Assembly: GCF_000972845.2 (NCBI RefSeq)
Contig: NC_040011.1
Span: 28,946,806-29,010,805 of the forward strand
Source of the DNA: Larimichthys crocea
Taxonomy: Eukaryota > Chordata > Actinopteri > Sciaenidae
Direction of reading: 5' to 3'
Length of the DNA: 64,000 bases
The notes under the pieces were generated by a model. The model had not been told where the DNA came from and searched no databases. It saw only the letters and a list, made by a program, of their open reading frames with translations. Made by a program: the position numbers and the translations under genes. This document shows positions 49,482 through 62,000 of the stretch, piece after piece; the first letter of the stretch is position 1; each line of letters opens with the position of its first letter.

Positions 49482-52159
49482 TGGACCTTTCCATCTCGAG
49501 AGGGAATCAGATCATGTGGCTTTCATGGATAGAGTTTCTTGCAGGATTAAAACATTGATTTCAAATGTGTACCCTTACAGTTTTTCGTGCAGAAACACAA
49601 ATGCACTCATTCATTCAAACATGTACTCACAGTCTAATCCTGTCAGTTGGAACAAGAAAAGCTGCCTCACTGAGCTGAGGTCTGCAGAAGTTCATAGATT
49701 TTTTTTCAAGCACTTCTGGAGCGCCCGGCTTCTGATGAAAGCTGGCCGAGGTTTACACTGTGACCTTACCCCTGGGTGGTCAAGCTGCTGAGCAGCCATC
49801 ACTCTCATTTGCTACTTGTTAACAGAATAAAATGTTCAGCATTGCCTGAGGACAGATGCCAGGACATCTTTTGGACTTGTTGGATAACAGTACGTGGCGG
49901 TGGCCAGTAAACATGTTCTGTAAATGATTTAAGGGTCACAGAAATGTGCTGAGAGGAGAATTTGAGCTTTTTGAGGCAGAGCCAGAGAGCCCTGAGGGGT
50001 GCAAGATCTGTGATTTCCCTGGGATAAAACCAGAGGATGTGTGTTGATATACTTTGAGGCTTAAAGACACACTACACTTGGCTGGAATGAGAGAGTACTT
50101 TTACACACCTTCACCCCAGGCAGTCAGTCAGTACTTAGCAGCCACTAAACACCATCACATGCCAGGGTGAAGTGGGGTGAAGAGCCTGCAGCGATGACAC
50201 AAATGTTTATCACAAGACTTTGGGTCTTTGACCAGTGAGTCGGTCAGTAACCAGTCAAAATAAAAAGGGAAAAGACCTCAGCAGCAGCACAATAGATGTC
50301 ACACAGCGACAAAGACCTCATAAAAGAGGTCTTCCCCTGCAGCAGCTGCTGAAGAGGAGTTTGCACCCTACAGCCAACAGAGCTACATTCCAGGTTTATA
50401 GACAATAGAACAATGATCTACCTCTTAAATCTCTGAAGAAAGAAAATGTTGTTTTAAGTTACACCCCGGTGAAGACTTTCATGTCCCGGTCTGTAGCCTA
50501 TATCTGTGTAAGAGAAACAATTTTGCAATTCATAAAGTTTGGTTTGAAAGAAAATGAAGCTGTTCAACAAGTGTAGGCAAGAAGTTGCCTGTCGTGTGCA
50601 TCAATGACATAACTTTCATTTTTTGGTTCAGGTGTGTTGACATGAGAAATAATTTTCCAGACGGGGAAAGACAAAATATGTCTGTCTGCAGGTGAAAGTG
50701 AAGACTCCAAGTTTATGCGTTGTATGATATCAGTAAAAGATCAGAAGAGGTACAACCTCCGACTTTGTTTGGTTCTCTGCTCTGACACAACTATTTATCG
50801 TTCTTGGCAACCTAGGCCTCATTACAGTGGTAAGAGTTTCTCAGTTTGGGTTGAGATGATTACTGGCCTTTGCCTTTGAACATGACCCAGCCCTTCAAGA
50901 ATGGAGTGGAGACAGAATCCAGCTGTGTTGGAGACTCCATTGAGCTTTTGAGCTGTTATGTGTTATCAAAATATAAACCTACGAAATAACTTGGCCTATT
51001 AAGTGATCCACTGTTATATCCACTGTGCATTTGCCATGTTCAGGAATCCATCCAAGTGTAAAATGTAATAATTCTAATTATTCCTCATAGTAAGCTATGT
51101 CTGTGAAGCTACTGGAGAAGCTTTTATAACATAGGAAATGTTTACCTCAGTCTGCATAATTGCATAAGTCGGTTTCATGTTTTACTTTCAGGACTTGACA
51201 GTCTATATCCTAGTCATAACCTACATTCTTATACAACTAAATGCCTTTCTTTATCTTGGATATGACCATAGAGTGACCTGTTGAGTTAATTTACATGCAG
51301 GTAGAGCTGAGCACAGGACCGCTTGCCTTGCTCCATCTGCAAGGGCAAATCATTTGCATACAGTAGAAGACTCGTTACATAAGTGATACACACTCGAACA
51401 GCAATCATAGCGCACCTTGCTCGCCCGTGTGTCGAGGTATTTGTTGTGTGTAAATGCTTTGCAGGTTTTATGCTTTACTAATGAAACATGGGTATAAACA
51501 ACGTGTGGGAGGGAGAGAAACAGATTTGAACTTGTGACACTGTGAGAGAATGACATCAGTCTATTTTCAAACAGTGTATTCAGGCTTGTTTTGTAGATAA
51601 CATTGTGGCAGTATGGTAGCTGCCAGTATAAGAATAATTCCTCCGTAGTCTCAACCGCTGTAAAATTGGTCTCACTTACCAGACAAATACCATCATGAAA
51701 AAAAAACAAAAAACATCTCCAGAGCACAGGGCACACGCATTACAAACATACGGCACAATTACAAAACCATCTTGTATGTAAGCTGCTACAAGCTGTAACA
51801 GGCGTAGGGATCAGAGTGAAACTAACTGATGCAACAGTGTTGAAATTCAAATTTCACATCCCTTCCACTGCTACAGAGCAATTCCCTAGAGACAGCAGTC
51901 TAATCTGTCCCGCATAGACACATACATCATGAGAGAAAATATAGCAAAACATGCTGAGTTTGAAACTATTCTTCACATTGCTGTTGTCCCTCCCTGTCTG
52001 ACCCACATAAAAGGCTTTTATATGTCAAACATCCTTGCTGACGAGAGAACCTGTATCCAATTACATTTGATCCGAGCTATTTCTTACATTGTTGGTGTCT
52101 CACATGAAAAGGAAAAATGACGTGCCCTATACAAGTTTGAGGAGGGTTACATAACTTGG

Positions 52160-52500
52160 TGGTTTGCAGGTGGCAGGGGAGACAAACGTAAACAAAAAAC
52201 AGGGATTAGTGGCGAGAAGGCTAAGGGAAGGATGTCGGGGTGGAAGAACGGATTCATGGCCAGGCAAGTCTTAGGAGCCAATCCTTAACAAACAAAGGCT
52301 ACGGAGGCGAGGTCTGAGCAATGTCGGGAAAGCGAGAGGGCAACAGGGAGAGATAGCTAGAGAAATAGTCAGAGGTAAACAAAGAGCCTGACAGGAGGCT
52401 GGTGCAAAGACAAAACATGACTAAAAATAGTGTGCTGTTGACACTGGAACTCTAAGATATATAGGTAGACTGCAGACGTCTGGGGAAAAAGTCACAGCCT
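52160..52500. repeat. Possible degenerate interspersed repeat
   Basis: Purine-rich sequence with GGCAGGGGAGACAAACG, GGAGAGATAGCTAGAGAAATAGTCAG, GCCTGACAGGAGGCTGGTGCAAAGACAAAACATGACTA and ATATATAGGTAGACTG. It resembles a family I have seen repeatedly in fish introns, but I cannot name it or fix its ends. Confidence 0.3.
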
Positions 52501-53344
52501 TTTTCTACAGCTAAAGGAAGTCATTCTTTAGAGACGGGAGGAAGCAAAAAAGCCATGACAAGTGTTTGTTTTACCGTTGTTTTTATGAGTTTCCTCAGTA
52601 ACAGGCTCGTGATGAAAATGGACTCATTCACAATAGTAAAAACCACATGTTAGTATATATTTTATACCACAAACTAACCCTGTGCTCGATTTTATCACTG
52701 GGGAACCAGTTTAAAGAGCGATGTACAATAATGGCTTTTTAGTGGACCTCTTGAGTTACTGCCTTGTTGTGTTGTGACTGTGTGAATAGGTTGGTGCCGT
52801 GCCAGTACATGCCTGGAACCGATACAAGTGTATGTATATGTGTCGCTGTGTCTGTACAGTAGACAACACTTACATTACTATTACTCTACCACTAGTATAG
52901 ATACTCTCTACTGTCTATGGTGATTAAGTTGTTGTTGTTTTTTATGAAGAAAAGCCACAATTAATCACACATACATTTCCAAACACATACCATCCACTAC
53001 AGCAGACGGAGCTCAGTGTGCGTGCAACTCAGAAATCCACAGACACACCCTGTACCATAGGTTGATGCAACCTCCTGTGAACTGGCCTTTCTTTACCAAC
53101 ACTGCTGTGGCTCCACGTTCAGTTGCTCCTAGCAACACTACACACATAACATGTTCATCAGATCGCTATTATCTCTGTTTTTTTGCCATAATCTAATCAT
53201 TATCTCTGTCTGTGCTTTAGTTTCTGTGCACTTTATCTGCTGCAAACGTTTATCTTGCTGCAAAGAGCCTTGTATTGTTTGCATGACTCCGAAAATCTGA
53301 CGTTTTCCCTCCATTTATTAGAGTTATGTCACATTGTTGTTACA

Positions 53345-53416
53345 GTACAGTTACATGGACAGCGTTACTGATAAATAATTAAATAATTAAAACTTTTCCA
53401 TCTGCTAAAATTTTAT

Positions 53417-53453
<37 letters not shown>

Positions 53454-53640
53454 TATAATATTACACCTATACACACCTATATATATATTATATATAATAG
53501 TTATATATATATAATATATATATAATATATATTATATTATATATATATATATATGATATATATAAATATTGTACAGTTACATGGACAGTGTTACTGAATA
53601 ATATTAAATAATTAAAACTTTTCCATCTGCTAAAATTTTA
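53345..53640 (+). repeat. 70-bp segmental duplication flanking an unstable TA tract
   Basis: A unit starting GTACAGTTACATGGACAG and ending CATCTGCTAAAATTTTA occurs at 53345-53415 and again at 53571-53640. The copies differ by one transition and a few small indels. Both copies run straight into (TA)n, and the 155 bases between them are TA/TATATTA repeats. This suggests duplication by slippage or unequal exchange anchored in the TA tract. Confidence 0.85.
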
Positions 53641-53704
53641 TATATATATATATATATATTCACATACATATATACATCATATACATATACATACATATAC
53701 ATAT

Positions 53705-53774
<70 letters not shown>
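53641..53774. repeat. Compound TA/CA/TA microsatellite
   Basis: TA repeats, then imperfect CATATACA units, then (AC)n at 53705-53725, then (AT)n to 53774. With the TA tract at 53417-53560 it forms about 350 bp of nearly pure alternating purine/pyrimidine DNA in tsc22d3 intron 1. It could extrude cruciforms. Confidence 0.9.
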
Positions 53775-53776
<2 letters not shown>

Positions 53777-55457
53777 TGTCAACAATAAGAATGAATGAAC
53801 TGATCCAATAATTGCAGGTGGCTGTGCTAAAATATGATATAGCTCATCCTCTGTGCCATAGAGCTCCATTGCTGTCCAAACACGCTAAAGTCACAAGCTA
53901 CACAGTTCCTTCATTACAATGAATATGGGCTCTTGAGATAATCATCCGTCTTAAATACAATACATAGCGTGACAATTCTGCAACTGAAAACTGTCAACGA
54001 GAATACCTAATTTACTCTTTAAAAACTACAGTAGAAGGACGTAGATGTTTAGCCTTTCAGTATAAACATATGGACCTGAAGCTAATAGCACAGATAGTTT
54101 GGGGAAGTTTGAACATCTTGAACGATGGGCGGACGGATTGTTGGTTTTGTTTTTTTTGTGGGAATTAGCAACTATAACGAACAAAACCAGCCTTGTTCTT
54201 TAAGGAGTGGTTTAAAAAAAACGGCATATTGACCTCAATTGCAAGTATCTTTTTCATAAATAAGCCCTGTAATCTTTTAAACAACCAATCCTGTACTCTT
54301 TAATGACAGCTGTAATGGTCAGGCTTGAGCGATTCATCTTTCTGTCTGGGAGACTGAAGACACACTCCCTGGCTACACAAACACACAAATATGAACACAC
54401 TTTACAGTACAGCAGGCTGTATACACAAAGGTGACCCACAGCATTATACCTTTGTTGACTCGTCACCACAGCAGAATCCAGCTAAGCTCTTTTGTCCTGA
54501 GTGACAGAGAGTGGAGATACAGTATGTACCAGAGGGGGGATTAGAAATCTACAAGTGACACATCAAGTTTGCCATCTGAGTTAAATCCTCAACATTGCAG
54601 TGTGCTGGAAAAAGAGAGGATGTACCCCGTCCATCTTCTAACTGCATTTGTCACTAGCTAATTATGGATAATGAGCACCATGAATTATGAATGCAAAAAA
54701 ACAAAAAAAAACAAAAAATGATTTGGACCACCAGAATCTATTTATTTTACAGTTACTGCATAAAATACACTAATTATATACTTAATTGATCTTAAAAACC
54801 TAATTTATTTAGCAATTACAAACAAGCTTGAAACTAATTAAATTAACTGAAAGTGAAAATGACATTTGCAGCTTCTGAAAGAGCAGTTTCTCTGATTGCC
54901 TAATGCTTATTTTATGATTGCTATCATGCTGCGTGTCATAAATGATAATAAATATCCAACGTCAAAGAAGAATCCAAGTGTCAAAGAAATACTGGGTTCT
55001 TTGTTTTGTGGTTATGGAGCATTTGTCCAGAGTAGTGTTGTGGTTTCTGTTGAAAACTCTTTGTACCAATGCCCGTGAGGCTCAGCTTTGCCACATAAAC
55101 ATGACTTAAATGGTGGAGAATTCTTGAAGCAAGTCCATAAAAAACAAGTATGAAGTGCAAATAAATACAAGGATTCCACTACAGTGCAGTGCAGACACCT
55201 GCAAGAAGGCTTTGAAAAGTCATTTATCAGAGCAACGAAAAGAAGAAAGCATTCTCTGAAAAAATGAATACACAAAGGAAAGCAGTACCACCCAACTATT
55301 AAAACAAGCTTTCTTTCACGATTCATGTTTGCGCAACTCTCCTTGTCCTTCCCTCTTTTATTTGCCACATCTCTTCCCTTCCTTTTTCCCCCTCCTTCTC
55401 TCCTTCTCTCCTTCTTCTGTAGTTCTCCATCTCATTTATTCTAGTGAGGAGCTGCTG

Positions 55458-55713
55458 GACTTATATAAGTCAGAGGGAAGGAGGGGGGGTTGGAGTGACC
55501 ATGGCTCGCGTTCCCTGCCTTATCTGTTTGGACCATGGCTATGGCGCCTATTTAGATAATAAGGCAGCCTGTCAACACTTATCATCACACTCACTCCCAC
55601 ACACACAGCGCTGTGCTTGAGAGGAGTAATGGTATCACAAACATTCAATATGTTATAATTACACTCTTTAAATAGGCATTACACACTAATACTCCTTGCA
55701 TAACGCTTGATAA
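55458..55713. promoter_or_regulatory. GATA-rich block with a TATA-like palindrome in intron 1
   Basis: GACTTATATAAGTC (55458-55471) is a perfect 14-bp palindrome containing TATATAAG. It is followed by four WGATAA sites: 55520-55525 (minus), 55554-55559 (plus), 55579-55584 (minus) and 55708-55713 (plus). A G-rich run and an ACCATGG start context lie between. The combination fits an intronic enhancer or internal promoter. This is inferred from motif density only. Confidence 0.3.
55501..55620 (+). other. Short ORF (39 aa) with a strong start context behind a TATA-like element
   Basis: The ATG sits in GTGACCATGGC, a near-ideal vertebrate start context, 30 bases after a TATATAAG palindrome. The frame encodes MARVPCLICLDHGYGAY... 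and ends at a TGA at 55620. I recognise no domain, signal peptide or membrane segment, and the tail (HSLPHTQ) comes from a CA-rich stretch. It may be chance; a transcript start near 55490 would be needed for it to be translated. Confidence 0.12.
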
Positions 55714-56767
55714 TAGGGGTTAACGCGCTGTGATTTGCTCTTTTTTATTTTTTATTTTTTAGACCGCATCTTGCACACGACAACCTGGAGTGCCAAAGCT
55801 TTAGACAGGCAATGGAAAATATTTGTATTGTCTCCAGTAGTTCACGGTGCAGATGCAGGGATGCTGAAATTATGTTAGAGTTATTAGACTTGCACTCTCC
55901 GTACCACCCAAGCTGCTGACTGGAGGGAAGCAAAAATTTTCATTCTGTGCTATTTTCATTAGCATGGTGATTCCCACTCCGACTCTTTCTAACTCTGCAT
56001 GAGAAGTGAGAATGTTGTAACCCACCCTGCTACTTCAATGAGCCAAGTTGAATTTTGGCTGAGAAGCCGTGGATCTGGAGTGGAAACCAGGGTGTGAACT
56101 ACAGGGGGAGCTTGGCTTGAGCTCCATGAGCTCCACTGAAAAAAAAAAAAAAAAGATTTTGGCGGGTCTCTAATAATATCGATTGCATTTGTATTTATAT
56201 TCTTGTGTATCTTCATCACCATGGATCATGTTTAAAATTGTGTTATTGATGTATGTATGTCATTTACTAAACATTATGTGTCAGTTGTGCTGACATAAAG
56301 CACGTGGGCCTACATTATGGCAGCTCGTAGCCCACCATATGTATCCAAAGTAAAAGAGACAGCTTCCCTTGAAGGGACTGGCATACCCTGACTCATTCTG
56401 ATGCTTATCCCATCTGTTTCTCCATGAACGCCTGTTTTATAATCCCAAGTGGTGTTGTCCCACACTGACTCCATTTTTTTTTTCTTCTTACCACAATAGT
56501 CTGCTACACAATGCAGCCAGACAGTGCTTTTGTGGAGCGAGCCTGAGCCAGGCCTATCATTAGCCTATCTTATTCCTCCCTGGGCACTATTCACACACAC
56601 AGGTTGGGTACATGATGTACCTTGGGTGCACACACACAGACACAAATAGAGACACACATGCACACACACAAAAAAAGACTAGAATGCAAGAAAAATTAGG
56701 ATACTCACTCATGCTCACCTTTTCTCAGCTCAAACCGTGTACAGCCTTATCAAAATAAATCCATAAG

Positions 56768-56792
<25 letters not shown>
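56768..56792. repeat. (AC)n microsatellite in intron 1
   Basis: Twenty-five bases of pure AC. The preceding 200 bases hold several shorter CA runs. Confidence 0.9.
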
Positions 56793-56799
<7 letters not shown>

Positions 56800-58489
56800 C
56801 TTACACAAACACTCTTACGATATATATATTCCCTGGAGGTTGGTATAAGACATACTTAAGCAACGGTGTTGCCACAGCTGATCACTGAGAAGTGCTTCTA
56901 GAGTCTGTGTGAAGGAAAAGAATTCTCTGAACTTCTGCAGGTCATGAAGAAAAGCTTCCCAGAAAACAGGAAAGGTTACAGTACCACGACCAATCACATG
57001 TTCTATTTTTGAAATTACTGGACATCTGTAGTTTGGCAGGATGCTGTGTTTTTCTTTCCCGACTGTACTTCTAGGTTCTCTAGTAAATCATTTTTAAGGT
57101 TAGTATGTAATTTAAGGGCCAAAGGTTTTGCAAAACATGACTCTCCTGTCATGCAATGGACAAGATGGTAATGAGCTTGGTAATAAGAAGAATAAAAGTA
57201 CACAGTTTTGGTCAAGGAGCATATGTCAACATCAGTTAAGCACCATTATGTTGTTTTGGCCCATTAAACAATTATGTAATGTGGGTGTTTAAAAGTAAAT
57301 GTGTAATTGGATTTATACTGAAGTCTCTGACATCTGCTTTCCATCACACAGTCATATCCTTAATTAAATCTACAGTACCTGAGTGGGGTTTTAACAGTTT
57401 GTTCAATTAAAGCTTACTGAAGTGTATCTCATTTTGAAAGATCTGTCACTTCACCACCCCCGTCCCATGTCTGGGAACTTTTTACTGTCATTTATAATTG
57501 CATCATTAAATTGGGTCTTTGGAAAACATTGCAGGATGGGGAAAAATAAACAAGCGGGAGACTTCAGACAGCCGTCAAGCAAGAAAAATGAGCTGAGAAC
57601 ATGTTGGAGAGCCTGCTCACACCCTGGTGCAGTGAGTTTGTTTCATCAGTATGTAATAAACTCCTTTGCTGCATCAAGAAAACATTTTTTATGTGAGGGC
57701 AGGGGCAGAAATTGAAAGTAATGTAACTGCCACTCTGAATTACAGTTTACAGTATACATGCTCTAAAAGGCCAAATGACTGGCAAATCCCCATGAACCAT
57801 AATCAAACTCTGACTTTACTGTAATGAATATGGTTTCCTGTTTGTTACTAGTGAGTCCAAATTTCCAAACTTTCAGTGTGTTCAAGTGTTTGTGCTCAAC
57901 TGGAGAAAAAAAAAGGAAGGAAAGAAACTGGAAAAAGAAAAGGAAAAAAAAAAAGCTGAAATATAGAACTAAACAAACTCGCAAAGAAAATAAAGGGGCA
58001 GGAACCTGCACTCGCTTTTCACACCGCTTTTCTTCTCTGATGACAATGCAACTTTTCACGATGAGTCACAGCGCATGAAAAAACAAAGCTGCAGCTATAT
58101 CTGCATTTTAATGCACACAACCGTGGCTCTCGTGGGACTGAGGACCAGTTTGAGCCCACTGGCAGCCAGCAGTAGCAAATTGAAAAGGTCGACCTGTTCT
58201 GTTCTGCCAAAATCTTTTCTTTTTCTCCCCCCCTCTCGCTGTCGATGCCTTTCTGGCAGACAAGATCCTACAAGAGAGAAAGGAGAAAAATGAACGTTCA
58301 GATATCGGCCAAGTTTCAGGGAGTCTGTGATTTTTTTTTCTGGCTGTTCCCCCAGCAGAGAGAAATAGAGTTAGATACAAAGCGAGGCACTAGCAGACTC
58401 AAATGAGAGAAAATAACAAGATACATCCTGTCCGAGACCTCACTTCTGTCTTTGTGACTCTGTGTTTAAAAGAAACACTTGTACCATGG

Positions 58490-58800
58490 AGCGGCCTGTG
58501 CTGGTTCCATCTGACGGGGCATTATGCCTTACTCCGCCTGCCATCTTACTGTGCCATCACGATGAGCAATTAGCAGCAGTGACATGAAATGACCTCTTTC
58601 TGCATTCCTTCCAGTGTGGTGTCATGGGGAGGAATGAGCCACGGATCATTATTATGTTTGCGTGATGTGGTGTTTACACAGTCTGGGATTAGCTTAAACA
58701 GCAGCCCTCTGAAAACATGTAGATGATTCTGGAGCAAAGTAATAGAGCCCCGATGCTGGAGTTAGGAACCAGCGAGGCCAATGCCAAGAAAGTGTGGGAC
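58490..58800. promoter_or_regulatory. Candidate conserved enhancer-like block in tsc22d3 intron 1
   Basis: A 310-bp stretch that is balanced in base composition and free of repeats, in an otherwise simple-sequence-rich intron. It includes GAGCAATTAGCAGCAGTGACATGAAATGACC, the TEAD-type pair GCATTCCTTCC / GAGGAATGAG, and CACGGATCATTATTATGTTTGCGTG. No frame is coding. Confidence 0.33.
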
Positions 58801-59052
58801 TCTGGGAGGAATGTTGACAAATGCTGAAACTCTCTTCCCTTCCTTTTCTTCATCCAGTCCTCTTAACTGTCTCCCTATCTTGTGCATACACTCACGCACA
58901 CCACACGCACGCACAGATTCCATCTAGGCTGCCATCCACATCCCTGACACAAGGCTTTCAGGGGCCTGCAAATGCACACAAAGACCTATTTATCACCAGC
59001 CTGAATACAAGGTGTCATATAAGGGGAAGTGCAACCTGCACCATTTTGGAAG

Positions 59053-59079
59053 CGAGAGAGAGAGAAAGAGAGAGAGAGG
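59053..59079. repeat. (GA)n microsatellite in intron 1
   Basis: GA repeat with one AAAG interruption. Confidence 0.85.
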
Positions 59080-62000
59080 AATTTATGTAACACTCGAGGT
59101 CAACCTTTCAGTATTGTCCGGGTCAGGAGGTTTTTCTAGGAGCCGTTTTTTTTTGCTGTGGAAGAGCACAAGCTAAGCAGGAAGACCAACAGCTGACTCC
59201 TTCTTCACCCAAAGTCACAGCTTGTTGCTCAGCAAAGGTCACCATAAACAAGATGAAATGTATTCCAAAGTGAAAATCATGGATGGGTTTTATATATAGT
59301 TTTTTTTAAAGAAAAGGAAGAAACACTTCACTTCGGCTCTTAATCCTTTTCGTGCTGCTAAAGGCTCACAGGAATTTGATAGGAAATCATAATCATCTGT
59401 GAAGTGTCTGACTCTTCTCTATCCCTAATGTTTTTTTGCTGATACATCTCCCTCTGGCTTGTTTGCATAATTTAAGCATTGCTTTGTTCTAGACTCATAT
59501 GTGAGGTCATGATGGGTGAGAGGAAAACCTAGAGAACAATCCCGTTAGAAAACGATTGCTTGTGAATGTTGATGAATTGTAAGGATCCTTAGGGCAAGAA
59601 TATAAAGTTAAAACAACTGTTGTAGCTCATTTAGCATATAAAAACAAGCTGATTTCCACAACAAACCACATCATCATCTCACAGGTACGTGCACAAGAGT
59701 AAATCCAGTTTGCAGTTAACATATCGGTGATCATGAGTCCTTTTTGGTTGTTGCAGTCAAAAGGTGAATGTTCTGACCATGACCATGAACCATGAATAAT
59801 CTGTACTTGTACTGTAATGGTCGAGTGCTCCTTCTGCTTCCGAGACAGATTCCTGTTCTCACCAGAGGTTACATAACAAACAGACAGACACAACAGTTTA
59901 GAAATGTTGGCAAAACACTGTCAATCTTTCCATGATGTTTTTCAGGATTTTACCAGCAGATTTATCAGTTCAAATGGAAATGAATATGCTGTTATCTGAT
60001 CCATATAGTGACTTTGAAAAGTGGTTTAGTGTAATTTCTGGGGCTCTTTTTGTTCACGGGCCCACTTCCCAGCCCTCTGGAGGGAAAGGATGCTATTGTA
60101 GCTCATATCAGTGGGAAATTCAGAGAAACACCCGGATAAAAAAAAACAAAGTCCCTTGCTGTTATTCTATGACAGCCACCAAGGGGTGTATATAAAAGAG
60201 AGAAAAAAAGAAAGACAAGCAGGATACTTCCTCCAATTCATATTCAAATAAGCTTTCGAGAAGGAGATATCAGATTCAGACAAGGCAGTACTTGTACTCC
60301 CTTTGTGTGTTTTCTGCAATAATATCTAGGCCATTACACTGAAAAACAGCATCGCTAAGCACCTCTCCCGGGGCCTGTCTTTTTGGGGAGTCTCTCTTTT
60401 TTTTTTCTTCTCATTCTGGCATCTTAAATGGCATTAGCATTTTATTGAAACAGATGGAAACAAATGCAATGGCTTATATTGGCTGGTCAGCATAGAGTGA
60501 GCAATATGAAGCGTATCTTCTCATTTTAAGATCTGTGATATGAAACTCTGTCATGTGATGCTATTGCAGATATCTTGAACTGATCAATTTGTGCTGCCAT
60601 GATTATCCTGTTTTTTTTTTGTCTTTTCAATCCCTGTTAGTGTGAAAAACAGACAACGCCTAACAGCATCTTGGTTGCCACGTCACATGCTCCCAGATTT
60701 GTTCTTTGGTTACTTTCTTTGTTCAAAACTATTTCATGTATAAAACAGGTTTTCACATTTTCCACGAGTACATTCATTCTAAAAACTGTTGCCCTCAGGT
60801 GATAAAACTAGTCCATGACACCTGCTGTCACAAATACTATGAGACGTGCAGTAGGACAGATTTAAGACTGCTTATCATCTTTATCCCATGATAAGAGGCT
60901 AACACATTTTGCAGATGTCTGCACTGTTCACCCAGAACAACATCTTACTGAACACGCACTAAGGTGTGTCATCTTATAAACAGAGTTGAGTGTTTGATCT
61001 TACGTGACTATTCTCTTTTCATGGAGTTATAATACAGTGCTTAATGATAGTGCCCTATGCTGCATATTGTGTTCAAATAAAATTTTGCACTTTCAAAATT
61101 GGTGTTTAGACTTGATCTCTTTCCACATTTTTTTTTTCAACTCGATTTCACCGTATTGTGTGGTGCGCATCATTTCCTTAAGCCACCAGGGGAACAGGTC
61201 GAGTAAAATGTTGGGTAAAACCTTTTGCTGATAGTGTGCCAGTTTAGCCTTTTGATTTAATGTCTTTGTCACATTAAGACTCTATCTCTCTTTCTCTAAT
61301 GCAAAAACTCTCCAGCATTCCGCCCTCATATCTCAAGTTAACAATGTTTTTTTGACAGTTTATCTAAAGAACTGGGAGTACAGCCAAAGCCTCCTATCAG
61401 AGGAAACACTGCCTAACAACAGCTGTGAAAGCCCTCTCCTCCCTCCCTTTTTCTCCTCTCCTTTTCTCTTCCTCATTTTTGCATTTTCCTGTTTTGGTGT
61501 TTGGTAGCTCTCTGCTCAGTCTTTGATACAAAGCAAAGGGCTGTCCTCGGGCTGGAGGGCGCAGACACACAGTATCTGGTGATGAGTGATACTATGGATT
61601 GTTGTTATTGCGTTAATTTGCGTGTCTGTCTGCTCCATGGCTCTATGTTGTTGCTGTCCCGGCTTTCTCTGTTCTTTTCAGACAGACAGACACTTTTAAC
61701 AGATTAGATCGGAGACAATAAAAAAAGTTATGGGTGATATTCTGTAATCGCATAAATGCATAGTGTCCTTTTAGCTAAATGTGCTCGCTGTACCGCCATG
61801 TTAAAGGAAATGCGCATATCTTGCAGCACTTCCTTGACTTCCATGGGTGTGTCAAGAAGTGTTTAATCTGCCTGAACATATGTCATACATCATATGTGAT
61901 GAATATTACTTATAATATTCTAATTTATAAACAAACACTTGCGTGAATGTCTGTCCTCACCTACAGGTTGACACCTACACCTACAGGTTGCCGCAGGGTG

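Noticed and set aside
51350..51736. 128-codon minus-strand frame in intron 1
   Set aside because: No domain, AT-rich content, no splice or promoter support. One frame of this size is expected by chance in 64 kb.
55381..55425. CT-rich tract as a possible polypyrimidine tract before an exon
   Set aside because: The sequence following the nearest AG does not give a recognisable peptide or a downstream donor of the right phase.
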